Source: Andreprevotia lacus DSM 23236
GTDB lineage: Bacteria > Pseudomonadota > Gammaproteobacteria > Burkholderiales > Chitinibacteraceae
Assembly: GCF_900176275.1 (NCBI RefSeq)
Contig: NZ_FWXD01000026.1
Span: forward strand, 1 to 48,274
Length of the DNA: 48,274 nucleotides
Direction of reading: 5' to 3'
Shown: piece after piece, positions 18,732-26,959 of the stretch
How the letters are laid out: each line of letters begins with the position of its first letter
Position numbering within the stretch: the stretch's first letter is position 1
Program-made: the position numbers and the translations under genes
The notes under the pieces: generated by a model
Database searches by the model: none
Told to the model about the DNA's origin: nothing
What the model saw: only the letters and a program-made list of their open reading frames with translations

Positions 18732-19832
18732 ATGTCGCTTTGTGATCTTGCCCCCGAATACGTCCGTGCCATTTCGCCTTACCAACCCGGTCGCCCGATC
18801 GAGGAAGTTGCCCGCGAGTTGAACCTCGACCCGGCAAGCATCGTCAAGCTGGCATCGAATGAAAATCCGCTCGGCATCGGCCCCAAGGCCAAGGCGGCGG
18901 TAGCAGCGCAACTGGGTGATCTGGCGCGCTACCCGGACGACGCGGCATTCTCGCTCAAGCACAAGATCGGCCAGAAGTTCGGCGTGAAAGAAAGCCAGAT
19001 CATTCTCGGCGCCGGTTCCAACGACATTCTCGAATTCATCGCGCATGCCTTCCTGGCGCCGGGGGTGTCGTCGGTCTATTCGCAATACACCTTTGCGGTC
19101 TACCCGCTGGCGGTGCAGGCTACCGGCGCCACCGGTATTGAAGTGAAGGCCGTTGATTACGGCCACGACCTAGAGGCCATGCTGGCCGCCATCCGCCCCG
19201 ATACGCGCGTGGTGTGGATCGCCAATCCGAACAACCCGACTGGTACGCTGGCGCGCCCGGGCGACCTGATTGAATTCCTCGAAAAGTGTCCGAAGGACGT
19301 GCTGGTGGTGCTGGACGAGGCGTATACCGAGTTCCTGCCGGCTGAAAAGCGCTCCGACTCGGTCAACTGGCTGCGCCAGTTCCCCAATCTGCTGGTGTGC
19401 CGCACCTTTTCCAAGGCGTATGGCCTGGCGGGCCTGCGCGTGGGTTTTGCGCTGATGAGCGAGGAAGTGGCCGCCATCATCAACCGCGTGCGCCGTCCGT
19501 TCAACGTCAACAATCTGGCGCTGGCAGCAGCAGAAGCCGCGCTGGACGACATGGAATTCCTGCGTGAGTCGGTGCGCATCAACAGCGAGGGCATGGCGCA
19601 GATCACCGGCACGCTGCAGCGCCTGGGCATTCCGTTCATCCAGAGCTGGGGCAACTTCGTGACCTTCCACGTCGGCGATGCCAAAGCGCTGAACCAGTAC
19701 ATGCTGCAGAATGGCGTGATCCTGCGCCCGCTGGCCGGTTACAACATGCCGAACTCGCTGCGCGTGTCCATCGGCCTGCCGCAAGAGAATGCGCGCTTCA
19801 TCGAGGTTCTGGAGCAAGCCCTCGCGGATTGA
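18732..19832 (+). CDS. hisC: Histidinol-phosphate aminotransferase
   Basis: A protein of 366 residues with the class I/II aminotransferase fold. It shows KLASNENPLGIGPKAK, NPNNPTGT, VVLDEAYTEFL and the PLP lysine in TFSKAYGLAGLRVG. The ATG at 18732 has AGGA upstream and gives the family N-terminus. It is not within a his operon. In many betaproteobacteria the hisC copy near serC and pheA is thought to serve as the aromatic aminotransferase, so it may work in phenylalanine and tyrosine synthesis as well as histidine. No tyrA or aroA follows here. Confidence 0.93.
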   Translation: MSLCDLAPEYVRAISPYQPGRPIEEVARELNLDPASIVKLASNENPLGIGPKAKAAVAAQLGDLARYPDDAAFSLKHKIGQKFGVKESQIILGAGSNDILEFIAHAFLAPGVSSVYSQYTFAVYPLAVQATGATGIEVKAVDYGHDLEAMLAAIRPDTRVVWIANPNNPTGTLARPGDLIEFLEKCPKDVLVVLDEAYTEFLPAEKRSDSVNWLRQFPNLLVCRTFSKAYGLAGLRVGFALMSEEVAAIINRVRRPFNVNNLALAAAEAALDDMEFLRESVRINSEGMAQITGTLQRLGIPFIQSWGNFVTFHVGDAKALNQYMLQNGVILRPLAGYNMPNSLRVSIGLPQENARFIEVLEQALAD

Positions 19833-19846
19833 ATCACACCCGCTTG

Positions 19847-19889
19847 AGCCATGAAAAAACGCCGCTGTGTGCGGCGTTTTTTCATGGCT
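19847..19889. terminator. Bidirectional terminator between hisC and the FecR gene
   Basis: A perfect 19-base inverted repeat (AGCCATGAAAAAACGCCGC, 19847-19865, mirrored at 19871-19889) surrounds TGTGT. A six-T run follows the GC stem in each direction, so it can stop transcripts from hisC (rightward) and from the FecR-domain gene (leftward). Confidence 0.95.
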
Positions 19890-19901
19890 GCATCTCGGGC
19901 A

Positions 19902-20558
19902 TCAGTCGTGCTCGTGCCCATAAGCAGAATACTCATAATCGCCATAGCTCTTGCGGAATGGCGGTTTGCGCCCGACCAGCGCTTCAATCAGGGTGAGTTC
20001 GGCATCGGTATGGTTGATGGTCTTGGCCGGGATCAGTACGTCACCATCGTCGTTCACCCAGTAGGGGCTGTCGTGGTGATGGGTCTGATAACGGATTGCC
20101 TTGTCCGGCGCGGCGGTCGGGGTCAGCTCGGCCTTGCCGTAGCACAGGCACACATAGCTGCGGCCGGCTTCGCTCTCCAGGTAGCAGCCGGTGCCGCGTA
20201 TTCCTATCGTGGCGGTGCTGGTGTGCAAGGTGATGTCGCCCTTGCCGAATACGCCCAGCAAGGCGCCGGTTGCCAGCCGCAATACCCGCTTGGCGGCATT
20301 GCCGCCGATTTCCACCCGGCTGTTCTCGCGCTGCAGGAAAGCATCCTTGCCGACCACATAACTCACCTGGCTGTCCGGCCCGGTTTCTACCACATCACCG
20401 TCATGCACCAGATCACCCTGTCGGGCTGGCTTGCCATTGATGCTGACGCTGCCTTTGAGGCTGCGTATGCCCTGCACGATGGCCGGTGCCCCCAGCGCCT
20501 GCAGCGCCCAAAACAGTGGCGAGGCCGCAGCGGCAGCAAGCAGGGTGCGTCGTTTCAT
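19902..20558 (-). CDS. FecR-domain protein with likely Tat signal
   Basis: A protein of 218 residues. The N-terminus MKRRTLLAAAAASPLFW has a twin arginine and a hydrophobic stretch and so resembles a Tat signal. The middle is a FecR domain: GSVSINGKPARQGDLVHDGD, QVSYVVGKDAFLQRENSRVEI and TATIGIRGTGCYLE. The C-terminal part is short, with HHHDSPYW. Classical FecR proteins are inner-membrane anti-sigma regulators of iron uptake, but this one lacks a FecI sigma factor or TonB receptor nearby. It more likely belongs to the secreted FecR-domain group of unknown role. Confidence 0.85.
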   Translation of the reverse strand: MKRRTLLAAAAASPLFWALQALGAPAIVQGIRSLKGSVSINGKPARQGDLVHDGDVVETGPDSQVSYVVGKDAFLQRENSRVEIGGNAAKRVLRLATGALLGVFGKGDITLHTSTATIGIRGTGCYLESEAGRSYVCLCYGKAELTPTAAPDKAIRYQTHHHDSPYWVNDDGDVLIPAKTINHTDAELTLIEALVGRKPPFRKSYGDYEYSAYGHEHD

Positions 20559-20602
20559 GATGTACCTCGGGCGGGATCAACACCTGAGTTATAGCCGGCT
20601 GC

Positions 20603-20637
20603 AAGAAAAAACGCCGGTAAGACCGGCGCTTTTTCTT
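20603..20637 (-). terminator. Terminator of mscL
   Basis: CGCCGG (20612-20617) pairs with CCGGCG (20623-20628), inside flanking A-rich and T-rich arms. Read leftward it ends in six T residues. It lies 14 bases after the mscL stop. Confidence 0.9.
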
Positions 20638-20650
20638 GGGGCTGACTGGG

Positions 20651-21076
20651 CTATTTTTTGAGGGCGTCGCGAATTTCGCGCAGCAGCACGATGTCTTCCG
20701 GCGTGGCCGCCGGTGCTTCCGGTGCGGCGGGTTCGTCGCGCTTGAGCTTGTTCATGGCCTTGACCACCAGAAAGATCGCAAAGGCCACGATGATGAAACT
20801 GATGCAGGTATTGATGAACACACCGTAGTTGAGCGTAACCGCGCCAGCCTTCTGCGCCACGTCAACCGATGCATAGGGGCCGGGTGTCTTGCCTTCTGCC
20901 AGTACAAGGAACATGTTGGCAAAATCGACCTTGCCGATGATGAAGCCCAGCGGCGGCATGATCACGTCCTTGACCAGCGAGTCGACGATCTTGCCGAAGG
21001 CTGCGCCGATCACCACGCCAACCGCCAGATCGACCACATTGCCACGCATGGCAAATTCCTTGAACTCCTTGAGCAT
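20651..21076 (-). CDS. mscL: Large-conductance mechanosensitive channel
   Basis: A protein of 141 residues that opens under membrane tension to release osmolytes. It has [20 protein letters not shown], the N-terminal amphipathic helix and first membrane helix, then [12 protein letters not shown], a periplasmic loop, and a second membrane helix ([21 protein letters not shown]). A charged C-terminal helix follows ([13 protein letters not shown]). The ATG at 21076 has AAGGA six bases upstream; the frame extends further but crosses into rlmM. Confidence 0.97.
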   Translation of the reverse strand: MLKEFKEFAMRGNVVDLAVGVVIGAAFGKIVDSLVKDVIMPPLGFIIGKVDFANMFLVLAEGKTPGPYASVDVAQKAGAVTLNYGVFINTCISFIIVAFAIFLVVKAMNKLKRDEPAAPEAPAATPEDIVLLREIRDALKK

Positions 21077-21131
21077 GTGCATTCCTTGCTGATGGTATGT
21101 TTGTAAGCCTAGTGGTAGCGCTTCGCTGCTG

Positions 21132-22190
21132 TCAACGCTGGCGCCCGCTGGGGCGGCCCAGATAGCAGGTGATTTCCTCGCGGTCATGGTAGAGCTGCTT
21201 GGCGATCAGCGTGTACTGGATGCCGGCGGCATCCAGCTCGTTGTCGATCAGGTCGAAGCAGCGCTCGATCTCCTGCCAGCGTTTTTTCATCGGCAACTTG
21301 AGGTTGAACACCGCGTGGCGCGTCATGCCGCTGGCAAACCAGCGTGCGATCAGTGCAGCAATGCGCTGCGGTTGCTCGACCATATCGCACACCAGCCAGT
21401 CGACCGGGTGCTGCGGCTTGTATTTGAAGCCGTCTTCGCGCAGGTGTTTCACATACGGGTGAATGGCCATGTCGCCCTTCATCGGGCCGTTATCGATGGC
21501 GAAGACCTTCAGTCCGCGGCTGACCAGCTGAAAGGTCCAGCCGCCCGGTGCTGCACCCAGATCGACGCCGACCATGCCGGCCTTGAGTTTCTGCTCTGCA
21601 TCGGGCACCAGCACCATGAAGGCTTCGGATAGCTTGAGGGTCGAGCGGCTTGGCGCACCGGTCGGCATGCGTACGCGCGCAATGCCCAGCGGCCACGGGC
21701 TGCTGCGCGCCGGATCGGCAATGCAGACAAAGACCTCTTCCATGCTGGGGTAGAACAGGTGCAGGCGCCAGCGGCCCTGCTTGGGCCCCAGGTGCTCGGC
21801 CAGTTCCTTGGCAACGATGCTGCCGAAGCGTTTGCAGAAGCCCGAGAGCTGCTTGCCTGCATCGCTGTCCGGGTGCTCCAGCCACACTTCACTCCATGGC
21901 CCTTGCAAATTGGGCGGCAGCTCGCCCAGCGCGCTCAGCAGCGGGCCGAGGCGGTCACGCTCGCCCAGCTTCACGCGCGCGACGGCAAACACCATCTGGC
22001 GGGCAAAAATAAGCTGGTCGACGCTCAGTTCACGCAGCAGGCGCTGCGCTTCGGCGTAATCGTTGGGGGTGAACAGCACATAGCCGTCGCCGTTTTCCCA
22101 CTCACCTTCATCCTGCAGGTGGGTGGCCAGCTCGCGGCTGCAGTCATCTTCAAATCCGGGGCGGCAATAGAGCAGGAGCGAGGGTGTCAT
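21132..22190 (-). CDS. rlmM: 23S rRNA 2'-O-ribose C2498 methyltransferase RlmM
   Basis: A protein of 352 residues that methylates C2498 of 23S rRNA using S-adenosylmethionine. An N-terminal THUMP-like region begins [18 protein letters not shown]. The RFM methyltransferase domain has the SAM motif [25 protein letters not shown] and [10 protein letters not shown]. It ends ITCYLGRPS. The ATG at 22190 gives the usual N-terminus MTPSLLLY. It lies between the histidine kinase and mscL, in the same direction. Confidence 0.95.
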   Translation of the reverse strand: MTPSLLLYCRPGFEDDCSRELATHLQDEGEWENGDGYVLFTPNDYAEAQRLLRELSVDQLIFARQMVFAVARVKLGERDRLGPLLSALGELPPNLQGPWSEVWLEHPDSDAGKQLSGFCKRFGSIVAKELAEHLGPKQGRWRLHLFYPSMEEVFVCIADPARSSPWPLGIARVRMPTGAPSRSTLKLSEAFMVLVPDAEQKLKAGMVGVDLGAAPGGWTFQLVSRGLKVFAIDNGPMKGDMAIHPYVKHLREDGFKYKPQHPVDWLVCDMVEQPQRIAALIARWFASGMTRHAVFNLKLPMKKRWQEIERCFDLIDNELDAAGIQYTLIAKQLYHDREEITCYLGRPSGRQR

Positions 22191-22259
22191 GGCAAGTACG
22201 GCGGGCAAAGGCGCAAGGATAGCAGGGTCGCCGTATCGATGCCCGTTGCATGGTTGTTT

Positions 22260-23807
22260 TCACGCAGTTTCATGCGTTGCCATTCGGGCGGGGGCCGAGA
22301 GCGGGATGCTGATGATGAAGGTTGCGCCTTCGCTGGGCATGCTCTTGACCGCAATGGTGCCAGCCAGCGTCTGCGTGACCAGGTTGTAAACCACGTTCAG
22401 CCCCAGCCCGCTGCCGCCGCTGCCCCGGCGCGTGGTGAAGAAGGGGTCGAAAATCTTGCTCTGGTATTCGTAGGGTATGCCCTTGCCGAAATCGGTAAAG
22501 CTGAGCGTCACGCTGCTGCCTTCCTGTTCGGCATGGATCACCAGGCGTCCTGCCTGGCCCTCCTCATAGGCATGGCTGATGGCATTGGTGATGAAGTTGG
22601 TGATGACTTGCGACAGCGCACCCGGATAGCTATCCATATTGACCGGCTGGACACAATGAATTTCCACCTCCAGCTGGCTGCGCTTGAGTGTGGGGTGCAG
22701 GCTGGCGATCACTTCGTTCAGATACTCGCCCAGCTCGAAGGTGCGGCGGGCTTCCGAAGTCTGGTCCACCGCCACGCGCTTGAAGCTGCGGATCAGCTCG
22801 CCGGCCCGCTCGGCATTGCCCAGGATCAGTTCCGCCGATTGCACTGCAGTATCGCAATAGCGCACCAGGTCTGATTTTTTGACCGCGCCCTCGCTCAGCA
22901 GATCGCGGATCTGGCGGCTTTCCTCGGCCAGGACCGAGGCGCTGGTGAGGATGACGCCGACCGGCGTGTTGACCTCATGCGCCACGCCGGCCACCAACCC
23001 GCCCAGCGAGGCCATTTTCTCGACCTGCACCAGCTCGTTCTGCGCCATTTTCAGCTCGTGGTAGGCTTCATCGGCGCGGAACATGGCGTCTTTCAGCGCG
23101 GCATTGGCATTGCGGCGCTCTTCCAGCTCGGCGAGCAAGCGCGCCGCGATGCGCTGCACGCTTTGCGCCAGCAGGCCGAACTCATTGCGCAGGTTGCCGC
23201 CCAGCTTGAGTTCATCAAGCGAGAAATGCGTCTGCCCGGCGGCGTGATCCAGCGCGCTCGACAGGGTATGCAGCGGCTTGACGATGATGATGTTGAAGCA
23301 GACCACCAGGGTCAGGGTAAGCAGCGCGTCCAGCAGCAGGATTTCGATGATCTTTTCCAGCACCAGCTTGTGCAGGCGCTCATCCATGCGGGCGGTGGAG
23401 ACACGGTATTGCACCACGCCGATGGGCTTGTCCGGTCTTTCCTCGTACACGATCGGCAGGGTGCGGTAGCCCTGCTGATCGGCCGGCAGGGCATCGACGC
23501 GCACCACGTTGCCGTCCCGGCGTTCACGCCCGGCAAACAGCCCGTCATTGGCGCTGACGGCCAGGGTTTCCAGATCGGCCCACTCCATTTGCGCGTCGAG
23601 CACGCGTTGCAGCAGTGCCTGGTCAAAATTCCACAAGATGCCAGGCAAAATGGTGGTCAGCCGCTTTTGCAGCGCCTGCTCGTTTTCTCGCAGGGAAGTC
23701 TGGTATTGCTCGCGGCTTTGCTCGTAGGAATAGACGCCGGAGAGCGCCAGCACCAGCGTGACGGTAAGAATGATGAGCAGATTGAGGCGGGTACGGGTGC
23801 TGTGCAT
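22260..23807 (-). CDS. Orphan sensor histidine kinase
   Basis: A protein of 515 residues. A first membrane helix at about 8-28 (LIILTVTLVLALSGVY) and a second at about 150-170 flank a periplasmic domain of about 120 residues (SREQYQTSLRENEQ onward). A HAMP-like region and a coiled coil follow. The phosphoacceptor His is in GLVAGVAHEVNTPVG. The ATPase domain has the N box (ITNFITNAISHA), the G1 box (FTDFGKGIP), the F box (IFDPFFTTRRGSGGSGLGL) and a final G-rich segment. No response regulator lies beside it, so its partner is elsewhere. I chose the ATG at 23807; a TTG at 23834 is also possible. Confidence 0.92.
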   Translation of the reverse strand: MHSTRTRLNLLIILTVTLVLALSGVYSYEQSREQYQTSLRENEQALQKRLTTILPGILWNFDQALLQRVLDAQMEWADLETLAVSANDGLFAGRERRDGNVVRVDALPADQQGYRTLPIVYEERPDKPIGVVQYRVSTARMDERLHKLVLEKIIEILLLDALLTLTLVVCFNIIIVKPLHTLSSALDHAAGQTHFSLDELKLGGNLRNEFGLLAQSVQRIAARLLAELEERRNANAALKDAMFRADEAYHELKMAQNELVQVEKMASLGGLVAGVAHEVNTPVGVILTSASVLAEESRQIRDLLSEGAVKKSDLVRYCDTAVQSAELILGNAERAGELIRSFKRVAVDQTSEARRTFELGEYLNEVIASLHPTLKRSQLEVEIHCVQPVNMDSYPGALSQVITNFITNAISHAYEEGQAGRLVIHAEQEGSSVTLSFTDFGKGIPYEYQSKIFDPFFTTRRGSGGSGLGLNVVYNLVTQTLAGTIAVKSMPSEGATFIISIPLSAPARMATHETA

Positions 23808-23882
23808 GGCGCGTCGGGCAGGGATTGCTTTCAATCTAGCCGGGACTGCGCCGGCGCGCTAGCGCAGATCGATGTCAATGCG

Positions 23883-24536
23883 CTAGCGCAGGTAGAAGTC
23901 GTCGTCGAAGGTGGTCACCCACTGCGGGCGATAAACCACCAGGATGCTGAGATTGAGCCCGGTGCTGAATGCCTCGGGCCAGCCCATCAGGAAATAGTAG
24001 GGCAGCTGCTCTTCCAGCAGGAAGCTGAACGGATAGGCCCCCGCTGTCCCCAGCAAGACGCAGGTGACGAGACCCGTCAGCCACATGCCGATGGCGCCGG
24101 CGGCAAAGGCGTTGAAGAAAATGTAGACGAAGTAATTGGCCGGCATGCGCGCCCGCGACAGACGCAACAGCAGCACTGTGATCCAGACCGGGGTGCTGCA
24201 TACCAGCCAGTTCAGCCCCAGACTGGCCCATTCGCCGTGTGCGTAGGCCGCCTCGCCGGCGAGGATGGCGGCAATGCTCAGCAAGGCGCGATCCCGCCCG
24301 GCAATCAGCGTCAGCGCGGTGGCGCCCAGCAGATGAAAACTCAGCCCCGGCTGTATGCTGGCCTTGAGCTGCCACATGCCCAGCACCACGACGGTCGCGC
24401 CAAACCAGCCGGTGAGCGCATGCTGGGTTTGCGTCAGCCAGGGGATGCGCCAGGCTGCGCGCACCAGCAGCACCGCAGCCAGCACGCCGGCGACGGCCAG
24501 GATGTCATCGGGAAACTGCGCTGCAGCCAGATTCAT
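23883..24536 (-). CDS. CbiM-like / ECF transporter permease family membrane protein
   Basis: A protein of 217 residues with about six membrane helices (for example ILAVAGVLAAVLLVRAAW and ANYFVYIFFNAFAAGAIGMW). The layout and NYFVYIFFNAF, EAFSTGLNLSILVVYRPQW recall the COG3235 group of predicted energy-coupling-factor permeases. These are related to CbiM, the substrate component of cobalt and nickel uptake. No ATPase or CbiQ-type partner lies nearby. The start at 24536 leaves 13 bases after the hydrolase stop. A metal or vitamin substrate is inferred only from the family. Confidence 0.7.
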   Translation of the reverse strand: MNLAAAQFPDDILAVAGVLAAVLLVRAAWRIPWLTQTQHALTGWFGATVVVLGMWQLKASIQPGLSFHLLGATALTLIAGRDRALLSIAAILAGEAAYAHGEWASLGLNWLVCSTPVWITVLLLRLSRARMPANYFVYIFFNAFAAGAIGMWLTGLVTCVLLGTAGAYPFSFLLEEQLPYYFLMGWPEAFSTGLNLSILVVYRPQWVTTFDDDFYLR

Positions 24537-24549
24537 GGCCGCGATGCGG

Positions 24550-25194
24550 TCAGCCGCGCAAACGCCATTGCTGCTCGACCATGGTGGCAAGCTGTGTCAG
24601 CCGGCCGTGGAAGAAGTGGCCGACGCCGGGCACCACGATCACGGGCAGTTGCTGCGGCCGGGCCCAGTCCAGCACGGCCTGCAGGCTGACGACCTCGTCT
24701 TCTTCACCATGGATGACCAGCGTGTCGGCCGGCACGGCGGGGAAGTCATAACGGCTGACGGCAGGGCCGACCAGAATCAGGCCTTCAACCTCGTCATCTG
24801 CCAGCCGCTGGCGCAAGCGCGATTGCACCAGCGTGCCGAACGAGAAGCCGGCCAGCGTCAGGCGTGGTGCTTCGGGGTGGGCGGCACGCGCATGCGCCAG
24901 CACGGCGGCCATATCGTCCGGTTCGTGCTCGCCGCGGCTGTGCTCACCTTCCGAATTGCCGACACCACGCAGATTGGGGCAATAGCAGTGATAGCCCAGC
25001 CGCGACAACGTCTTGGCCAGCGTATGCACGATCTTGTTGGTAAAGCTGCCGCCTTCCAGCGGGTTGGGGTGCGCGATCAGTGCAATGCCGCGCGCGACGG
25101 GCAGTGCCGATTCGAGCTTCAGGCATTCAAGCTGGCCGGCGGGGCCGGCGATCCACAGCGGCTCGAAGGTGGCGGCTTTGCGTGGCTCGGTCAT
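24550..25194 (-). CDS. Alpha/beta hydrolase (COG2945 type)
   Basis: A protein of 214 residues. The alpha/beta hydrolase core shows GIALIAHPNPLEGGSFTNKI, LRGVGNSEG and the nucleophile elbow GFSFG. Late in the protein come LVIHGEEDEVV (acid) and VPGVGHFFHG (His). The family is small hydrolases of unknown substrate that resemble dienelactone hydrolase. It ends 13 bases before the permease gene and begins about 100 bases after the ferredoxin gene, in a leftward run. Confidence 0.88.
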   Translation of the reverse strand: MTEPRKAATFEPLWIAGPAGQLECLKLESALPVARGIALIAHPNPLEGGSFTNKIVHTLAKTLSRLGYHCYCPNLRGVGNSEGEHSRGEHEPDDMAAVLAHARAAHPEAPRLTLAGFSFGTLVQSRLRQRLADDEVEGLILVGPAVSRYDFPAVPADTLVIHGEEDEVVSLQAVLDWARPQQLPVIVVPGVGHFFHGRLTQLATMVEQQWRLRG

Positions 25195-25293
25195 GGGGCG
25201 TCCTTGCAGGCAGCCAGGCTGCCACTCATGTGTGTGGAATGATGCGGGCGTCGGTTTCGATCGGGCCGTGATGGCCCGGGTGCAAACGGGTGC

Positions 25294-25605
25294 TCAGAGT
25301 TTCAGGCGCTCGACCACACGGCCACCCACGATATGCTCGTTGATGATCTCGTCGATATCGCTTTCGTCCAGATAGGTGTACCAGGTTTCTTCGGGGTAGA
25401 TCACGATCACCGGGCCTTCCTCGCAGCGATCCAGGCAGCCGGCCTTGTTGACGCGTACGCCACCGGGGCCGGCGAGCTTGAGCGCCTTGATCTTGTCCTT
25501 GGCATAGGCCTGCAGACTGCTGGCACCGCAGCGGTTGCAGCTCTGGCGTTCCCCCTCGGGCCGCTCGTTCAGGCAGAAGAAGACGTGGTGCTTGTAATAG
25601 CCCAT
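25294..25605 (-). CDS. Thioredoxin-fold 2Fe-2S ferredoxin
   Basis: A protein of 103 residues beginning MGYYKHHVFFCLNERP, the standard start of this family. Four conserved cysteines fit the 2Fe-2S pattern: Cys11 and Cys23 near the start, and two in KAGCLDRCEEGP; another lies in SCNRCG. WYTYLDESDIDEIINEH is the usual C-terminal helix. GGAGG lies upstream of the ATG. It is a cytoplasmic electron carrier with unknown partner. It starts 13 bases after the stop of an unrecognised protein, with which it is likely co-transcribed. Confidence 0.93.
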   Translation of the reverse strand: MGYYKHHVFFCLNERPEGERQSCNRCGASSLQAYAKDKIKALKLAGPGGVRVNKAGCLDRCEEGPVIVIYPEETWYTYLDESDIDEIINEHIVGGRVVERLKL

Positions 25606-25618
25606 GGCATGCCTCCGG

Positions 25619-26710
25619 TTATTGCTGGGTGACTGGCGGAATGTGCGCCGTGACGAAGAAGGGCAGGCCGTCGGTATCCAGATCGGGCTGCACGGCCTCG
25701 ATCAGCTGGATATCGTCCTGGCGGCATTCGCGGAACAATTCATCGGCGAAGTGGTGGATGCGCTCGGCCGAGTCGAGTGGCGCCAGACGCCAGACAAAGC
25801 CTTCCCAGCGCTCCTTGTCCTCACGCATCGAATAACTGATGCGGATTTCGCCACCCTCATGGCTGGCAATTGTGACCACCGGGGTGTGGCCGTTGCTGCG
25901 TATGCTGCGCAGCGCGTTGCTGGTAGCCACCTGCAAACGGGTTTCCAGCTGCGTAACGCGGCCGGTTTCCAGCGCAGCCAGCCAGCTCAGTGGCACGCGT
26001 GGAATCGGGAACAAGGTCACGCCCGGTGTCTTGAGTGCTTCGCCCAGCTTTTGCTGCAGCGCCAGCGTCCACTGGCCCGGTTGGGCATTGAGCTGGATGG
26101 CCATTGCCGCACCGCGCTGCTGGATGGCCACGCCAACCAGATAGCGCTGGAACACCGCCTCGTCCTTGAACTTGAGCGGCGTGGCCTCGAACGCGCGCGG
26201 CAGGCCCGCAGCGGTATCCTGCAACTGATCGCGCCAGCGTGCCAGCTGCGGCGGGCTGATGCCAGCCAGCTGATCCGGCGTCAGCAGATCGCCCGCCAGC
26301 CATACGTCGGCACCCTCGGCAATCAGGCCGCCGCTTTGCAGCGTGGCGCGGACGGCAGCCGGGTCGATATGGTGAGGCAGGGTGACTTCACCCTTGGCAC
26401 CGGCCACCAGGATGACCGGGATGGCGAACGGCACGGCCCAGCACGCTGCATCAGCGGGGGGATTTTCGACGGCTTCGCGCAGCAGCGCCCACAGCGCCTT
26501 GTAGGCATCCTGCGAAGGTGCTTGCGTCAGTGCGGCATTCAAACCGGCGTTGTCGTTGCTCAGAATGAGTTCTTCAAACAGGCCGGCCAGCGCCGCGCGC
26601 TTTTGCACGGCTACATTGCCGTCGGCTTCGGTCAGCCAGGACATCAGTGCGCGGATGACGGGGTTTTGCGCGTTCACGCGCGGGTACAGGCGGGGGTCGG
26701 GCAGATACAT
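25619..26710 (-). CDS. Conserved-looking protein of unknown function, 363 residues
   Basis: I do not recognise a family. The protein starts MYLPDPRLYPRVNAQNPVIR and has no signal peptide or membrane segment. A helical N-terminal third (AALAGLFEELILSND) leads to a middle with ACWAVPFAIPVILVAGAKGE and a C-terminal alpha/beta part (TPVVTIASHEGGEIRIS). It is acidic and of normal composition. It lies 13 bases before the ferredoxin gene, suggesting one operon, and it is divergent from the candidate small RNA. Confidence 0.75.
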   Translation of the reverse strand: MYLPDPRLYPRVNAQNPVIRALMSWLTEADGNVAVQKRAALAGLFEELILSNDNAGLNAALTQAPSQDAYKALWALLREAVENPPADAACWAVPFAIPVILVAGAKGEVTLPHHIDPAAVRATLQSGGLIAEGADVWLAGDLLTPDQLAGISPPQLARWRDQLQDTAAGLPRAFEATPLKFKDEAVFQRYLVGVAIQQRGAAMAIQLNAQPGQWTLALQQKLGEALKTPGVTLFPIPRVPLSWLAALETGRVTQLETRLQVATSNALRSIRSNGHTPVVTIASHEGGEIRISYSMREDKERWEGFVWRLAPLDSAERIHHFADELFRECRQDDIQLIEAVQPDLDTDGLPFFVTAHIPPVTQQ

Positions 26711-26822
26711 GACGCAAACCGGAATGCAAAGGGTGATTATACCCCCGAGCGGCCGCCGGGAGCTGTGCGGGGCATACAGAAGCGGTGGCCGGCTTTCTCT
26801 GCTCGCAAGGCATTGAATCCAT

Positions 26823-26852
26823 TTGACTATTTGGCCGTTACTTGGGTAAAGT
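26823..26852 (+). promoter_or_regulatory. Promoter of the candidate small RNA
   Basis: TTGACT (26823-26828), an 18-base spacer and TAAAGT (26847-26852) form a near-consensus sigma-70 promoter. Transcription would start at about 26858-26860, just before the hairpin at 26863-26887. It lies in the gap between the unrecognised leftward gene and wbuC. Confidence 0.6.
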
Positions 26853-26858
26853 ACCTAC

Positions 26859-26944
26859 TCTGTTGATGCGCACGCTTAGCGCATTGATAGTTCTCCTTTG
26901 TAGATGTTGTTGGTAGCCCGGGGCGTGTGTTCCGGGTTTTTTTT
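26859..26944 (+). ncRNA. Candidate small RNA with anti-Shine-Dalgarno stretch
   Basis: An RNA of about 86 nt is predicted between a promoter and a strong terminator. The first hairpin pairs ATGCGC (26866-26871) with GCGCAT (26879-26884), extended by wobble and AU pairs, around ACGCTTA. An unpaired stretch follows (26888-26914) containing TTCTCCTTTG, the exact complement of a strong ribosome site. A GC hairpin then ends in eight T residues, the U-tail expected of Hfq-bound RNAs. The same region could instead be a wbuC leader: a leaderless 16-codon frame (MRTLSALIVLLCRCCW) starts at 26866. No known RNA family is claimed. Confidence 0.5.
26915..26944 (+). terminator. Rho-independent terminator 16 bases before wbuC
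   Basis: CCCGGGG (26917-26923) pairs with TTCCGGG (26930-26936) around CGTGTG and is followed by eight T residues (26937-26944). It stands between a promoter and the wbuC start, so it must end either the candidate small RNA or an attenuated wbuC leader. Confidence 0.88.
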
Positions 26945-26959
26945 CGCCGGAATCCCCCG

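Noticed and set aside
22977-24689. A 570-residue open frame on the plus strand across the kinase and permease genes
   Set aside because: It crosses two genes and an intergenic gap on the other strand and is dominated by Gln, Arg, His and Ala, a shadow pattern.
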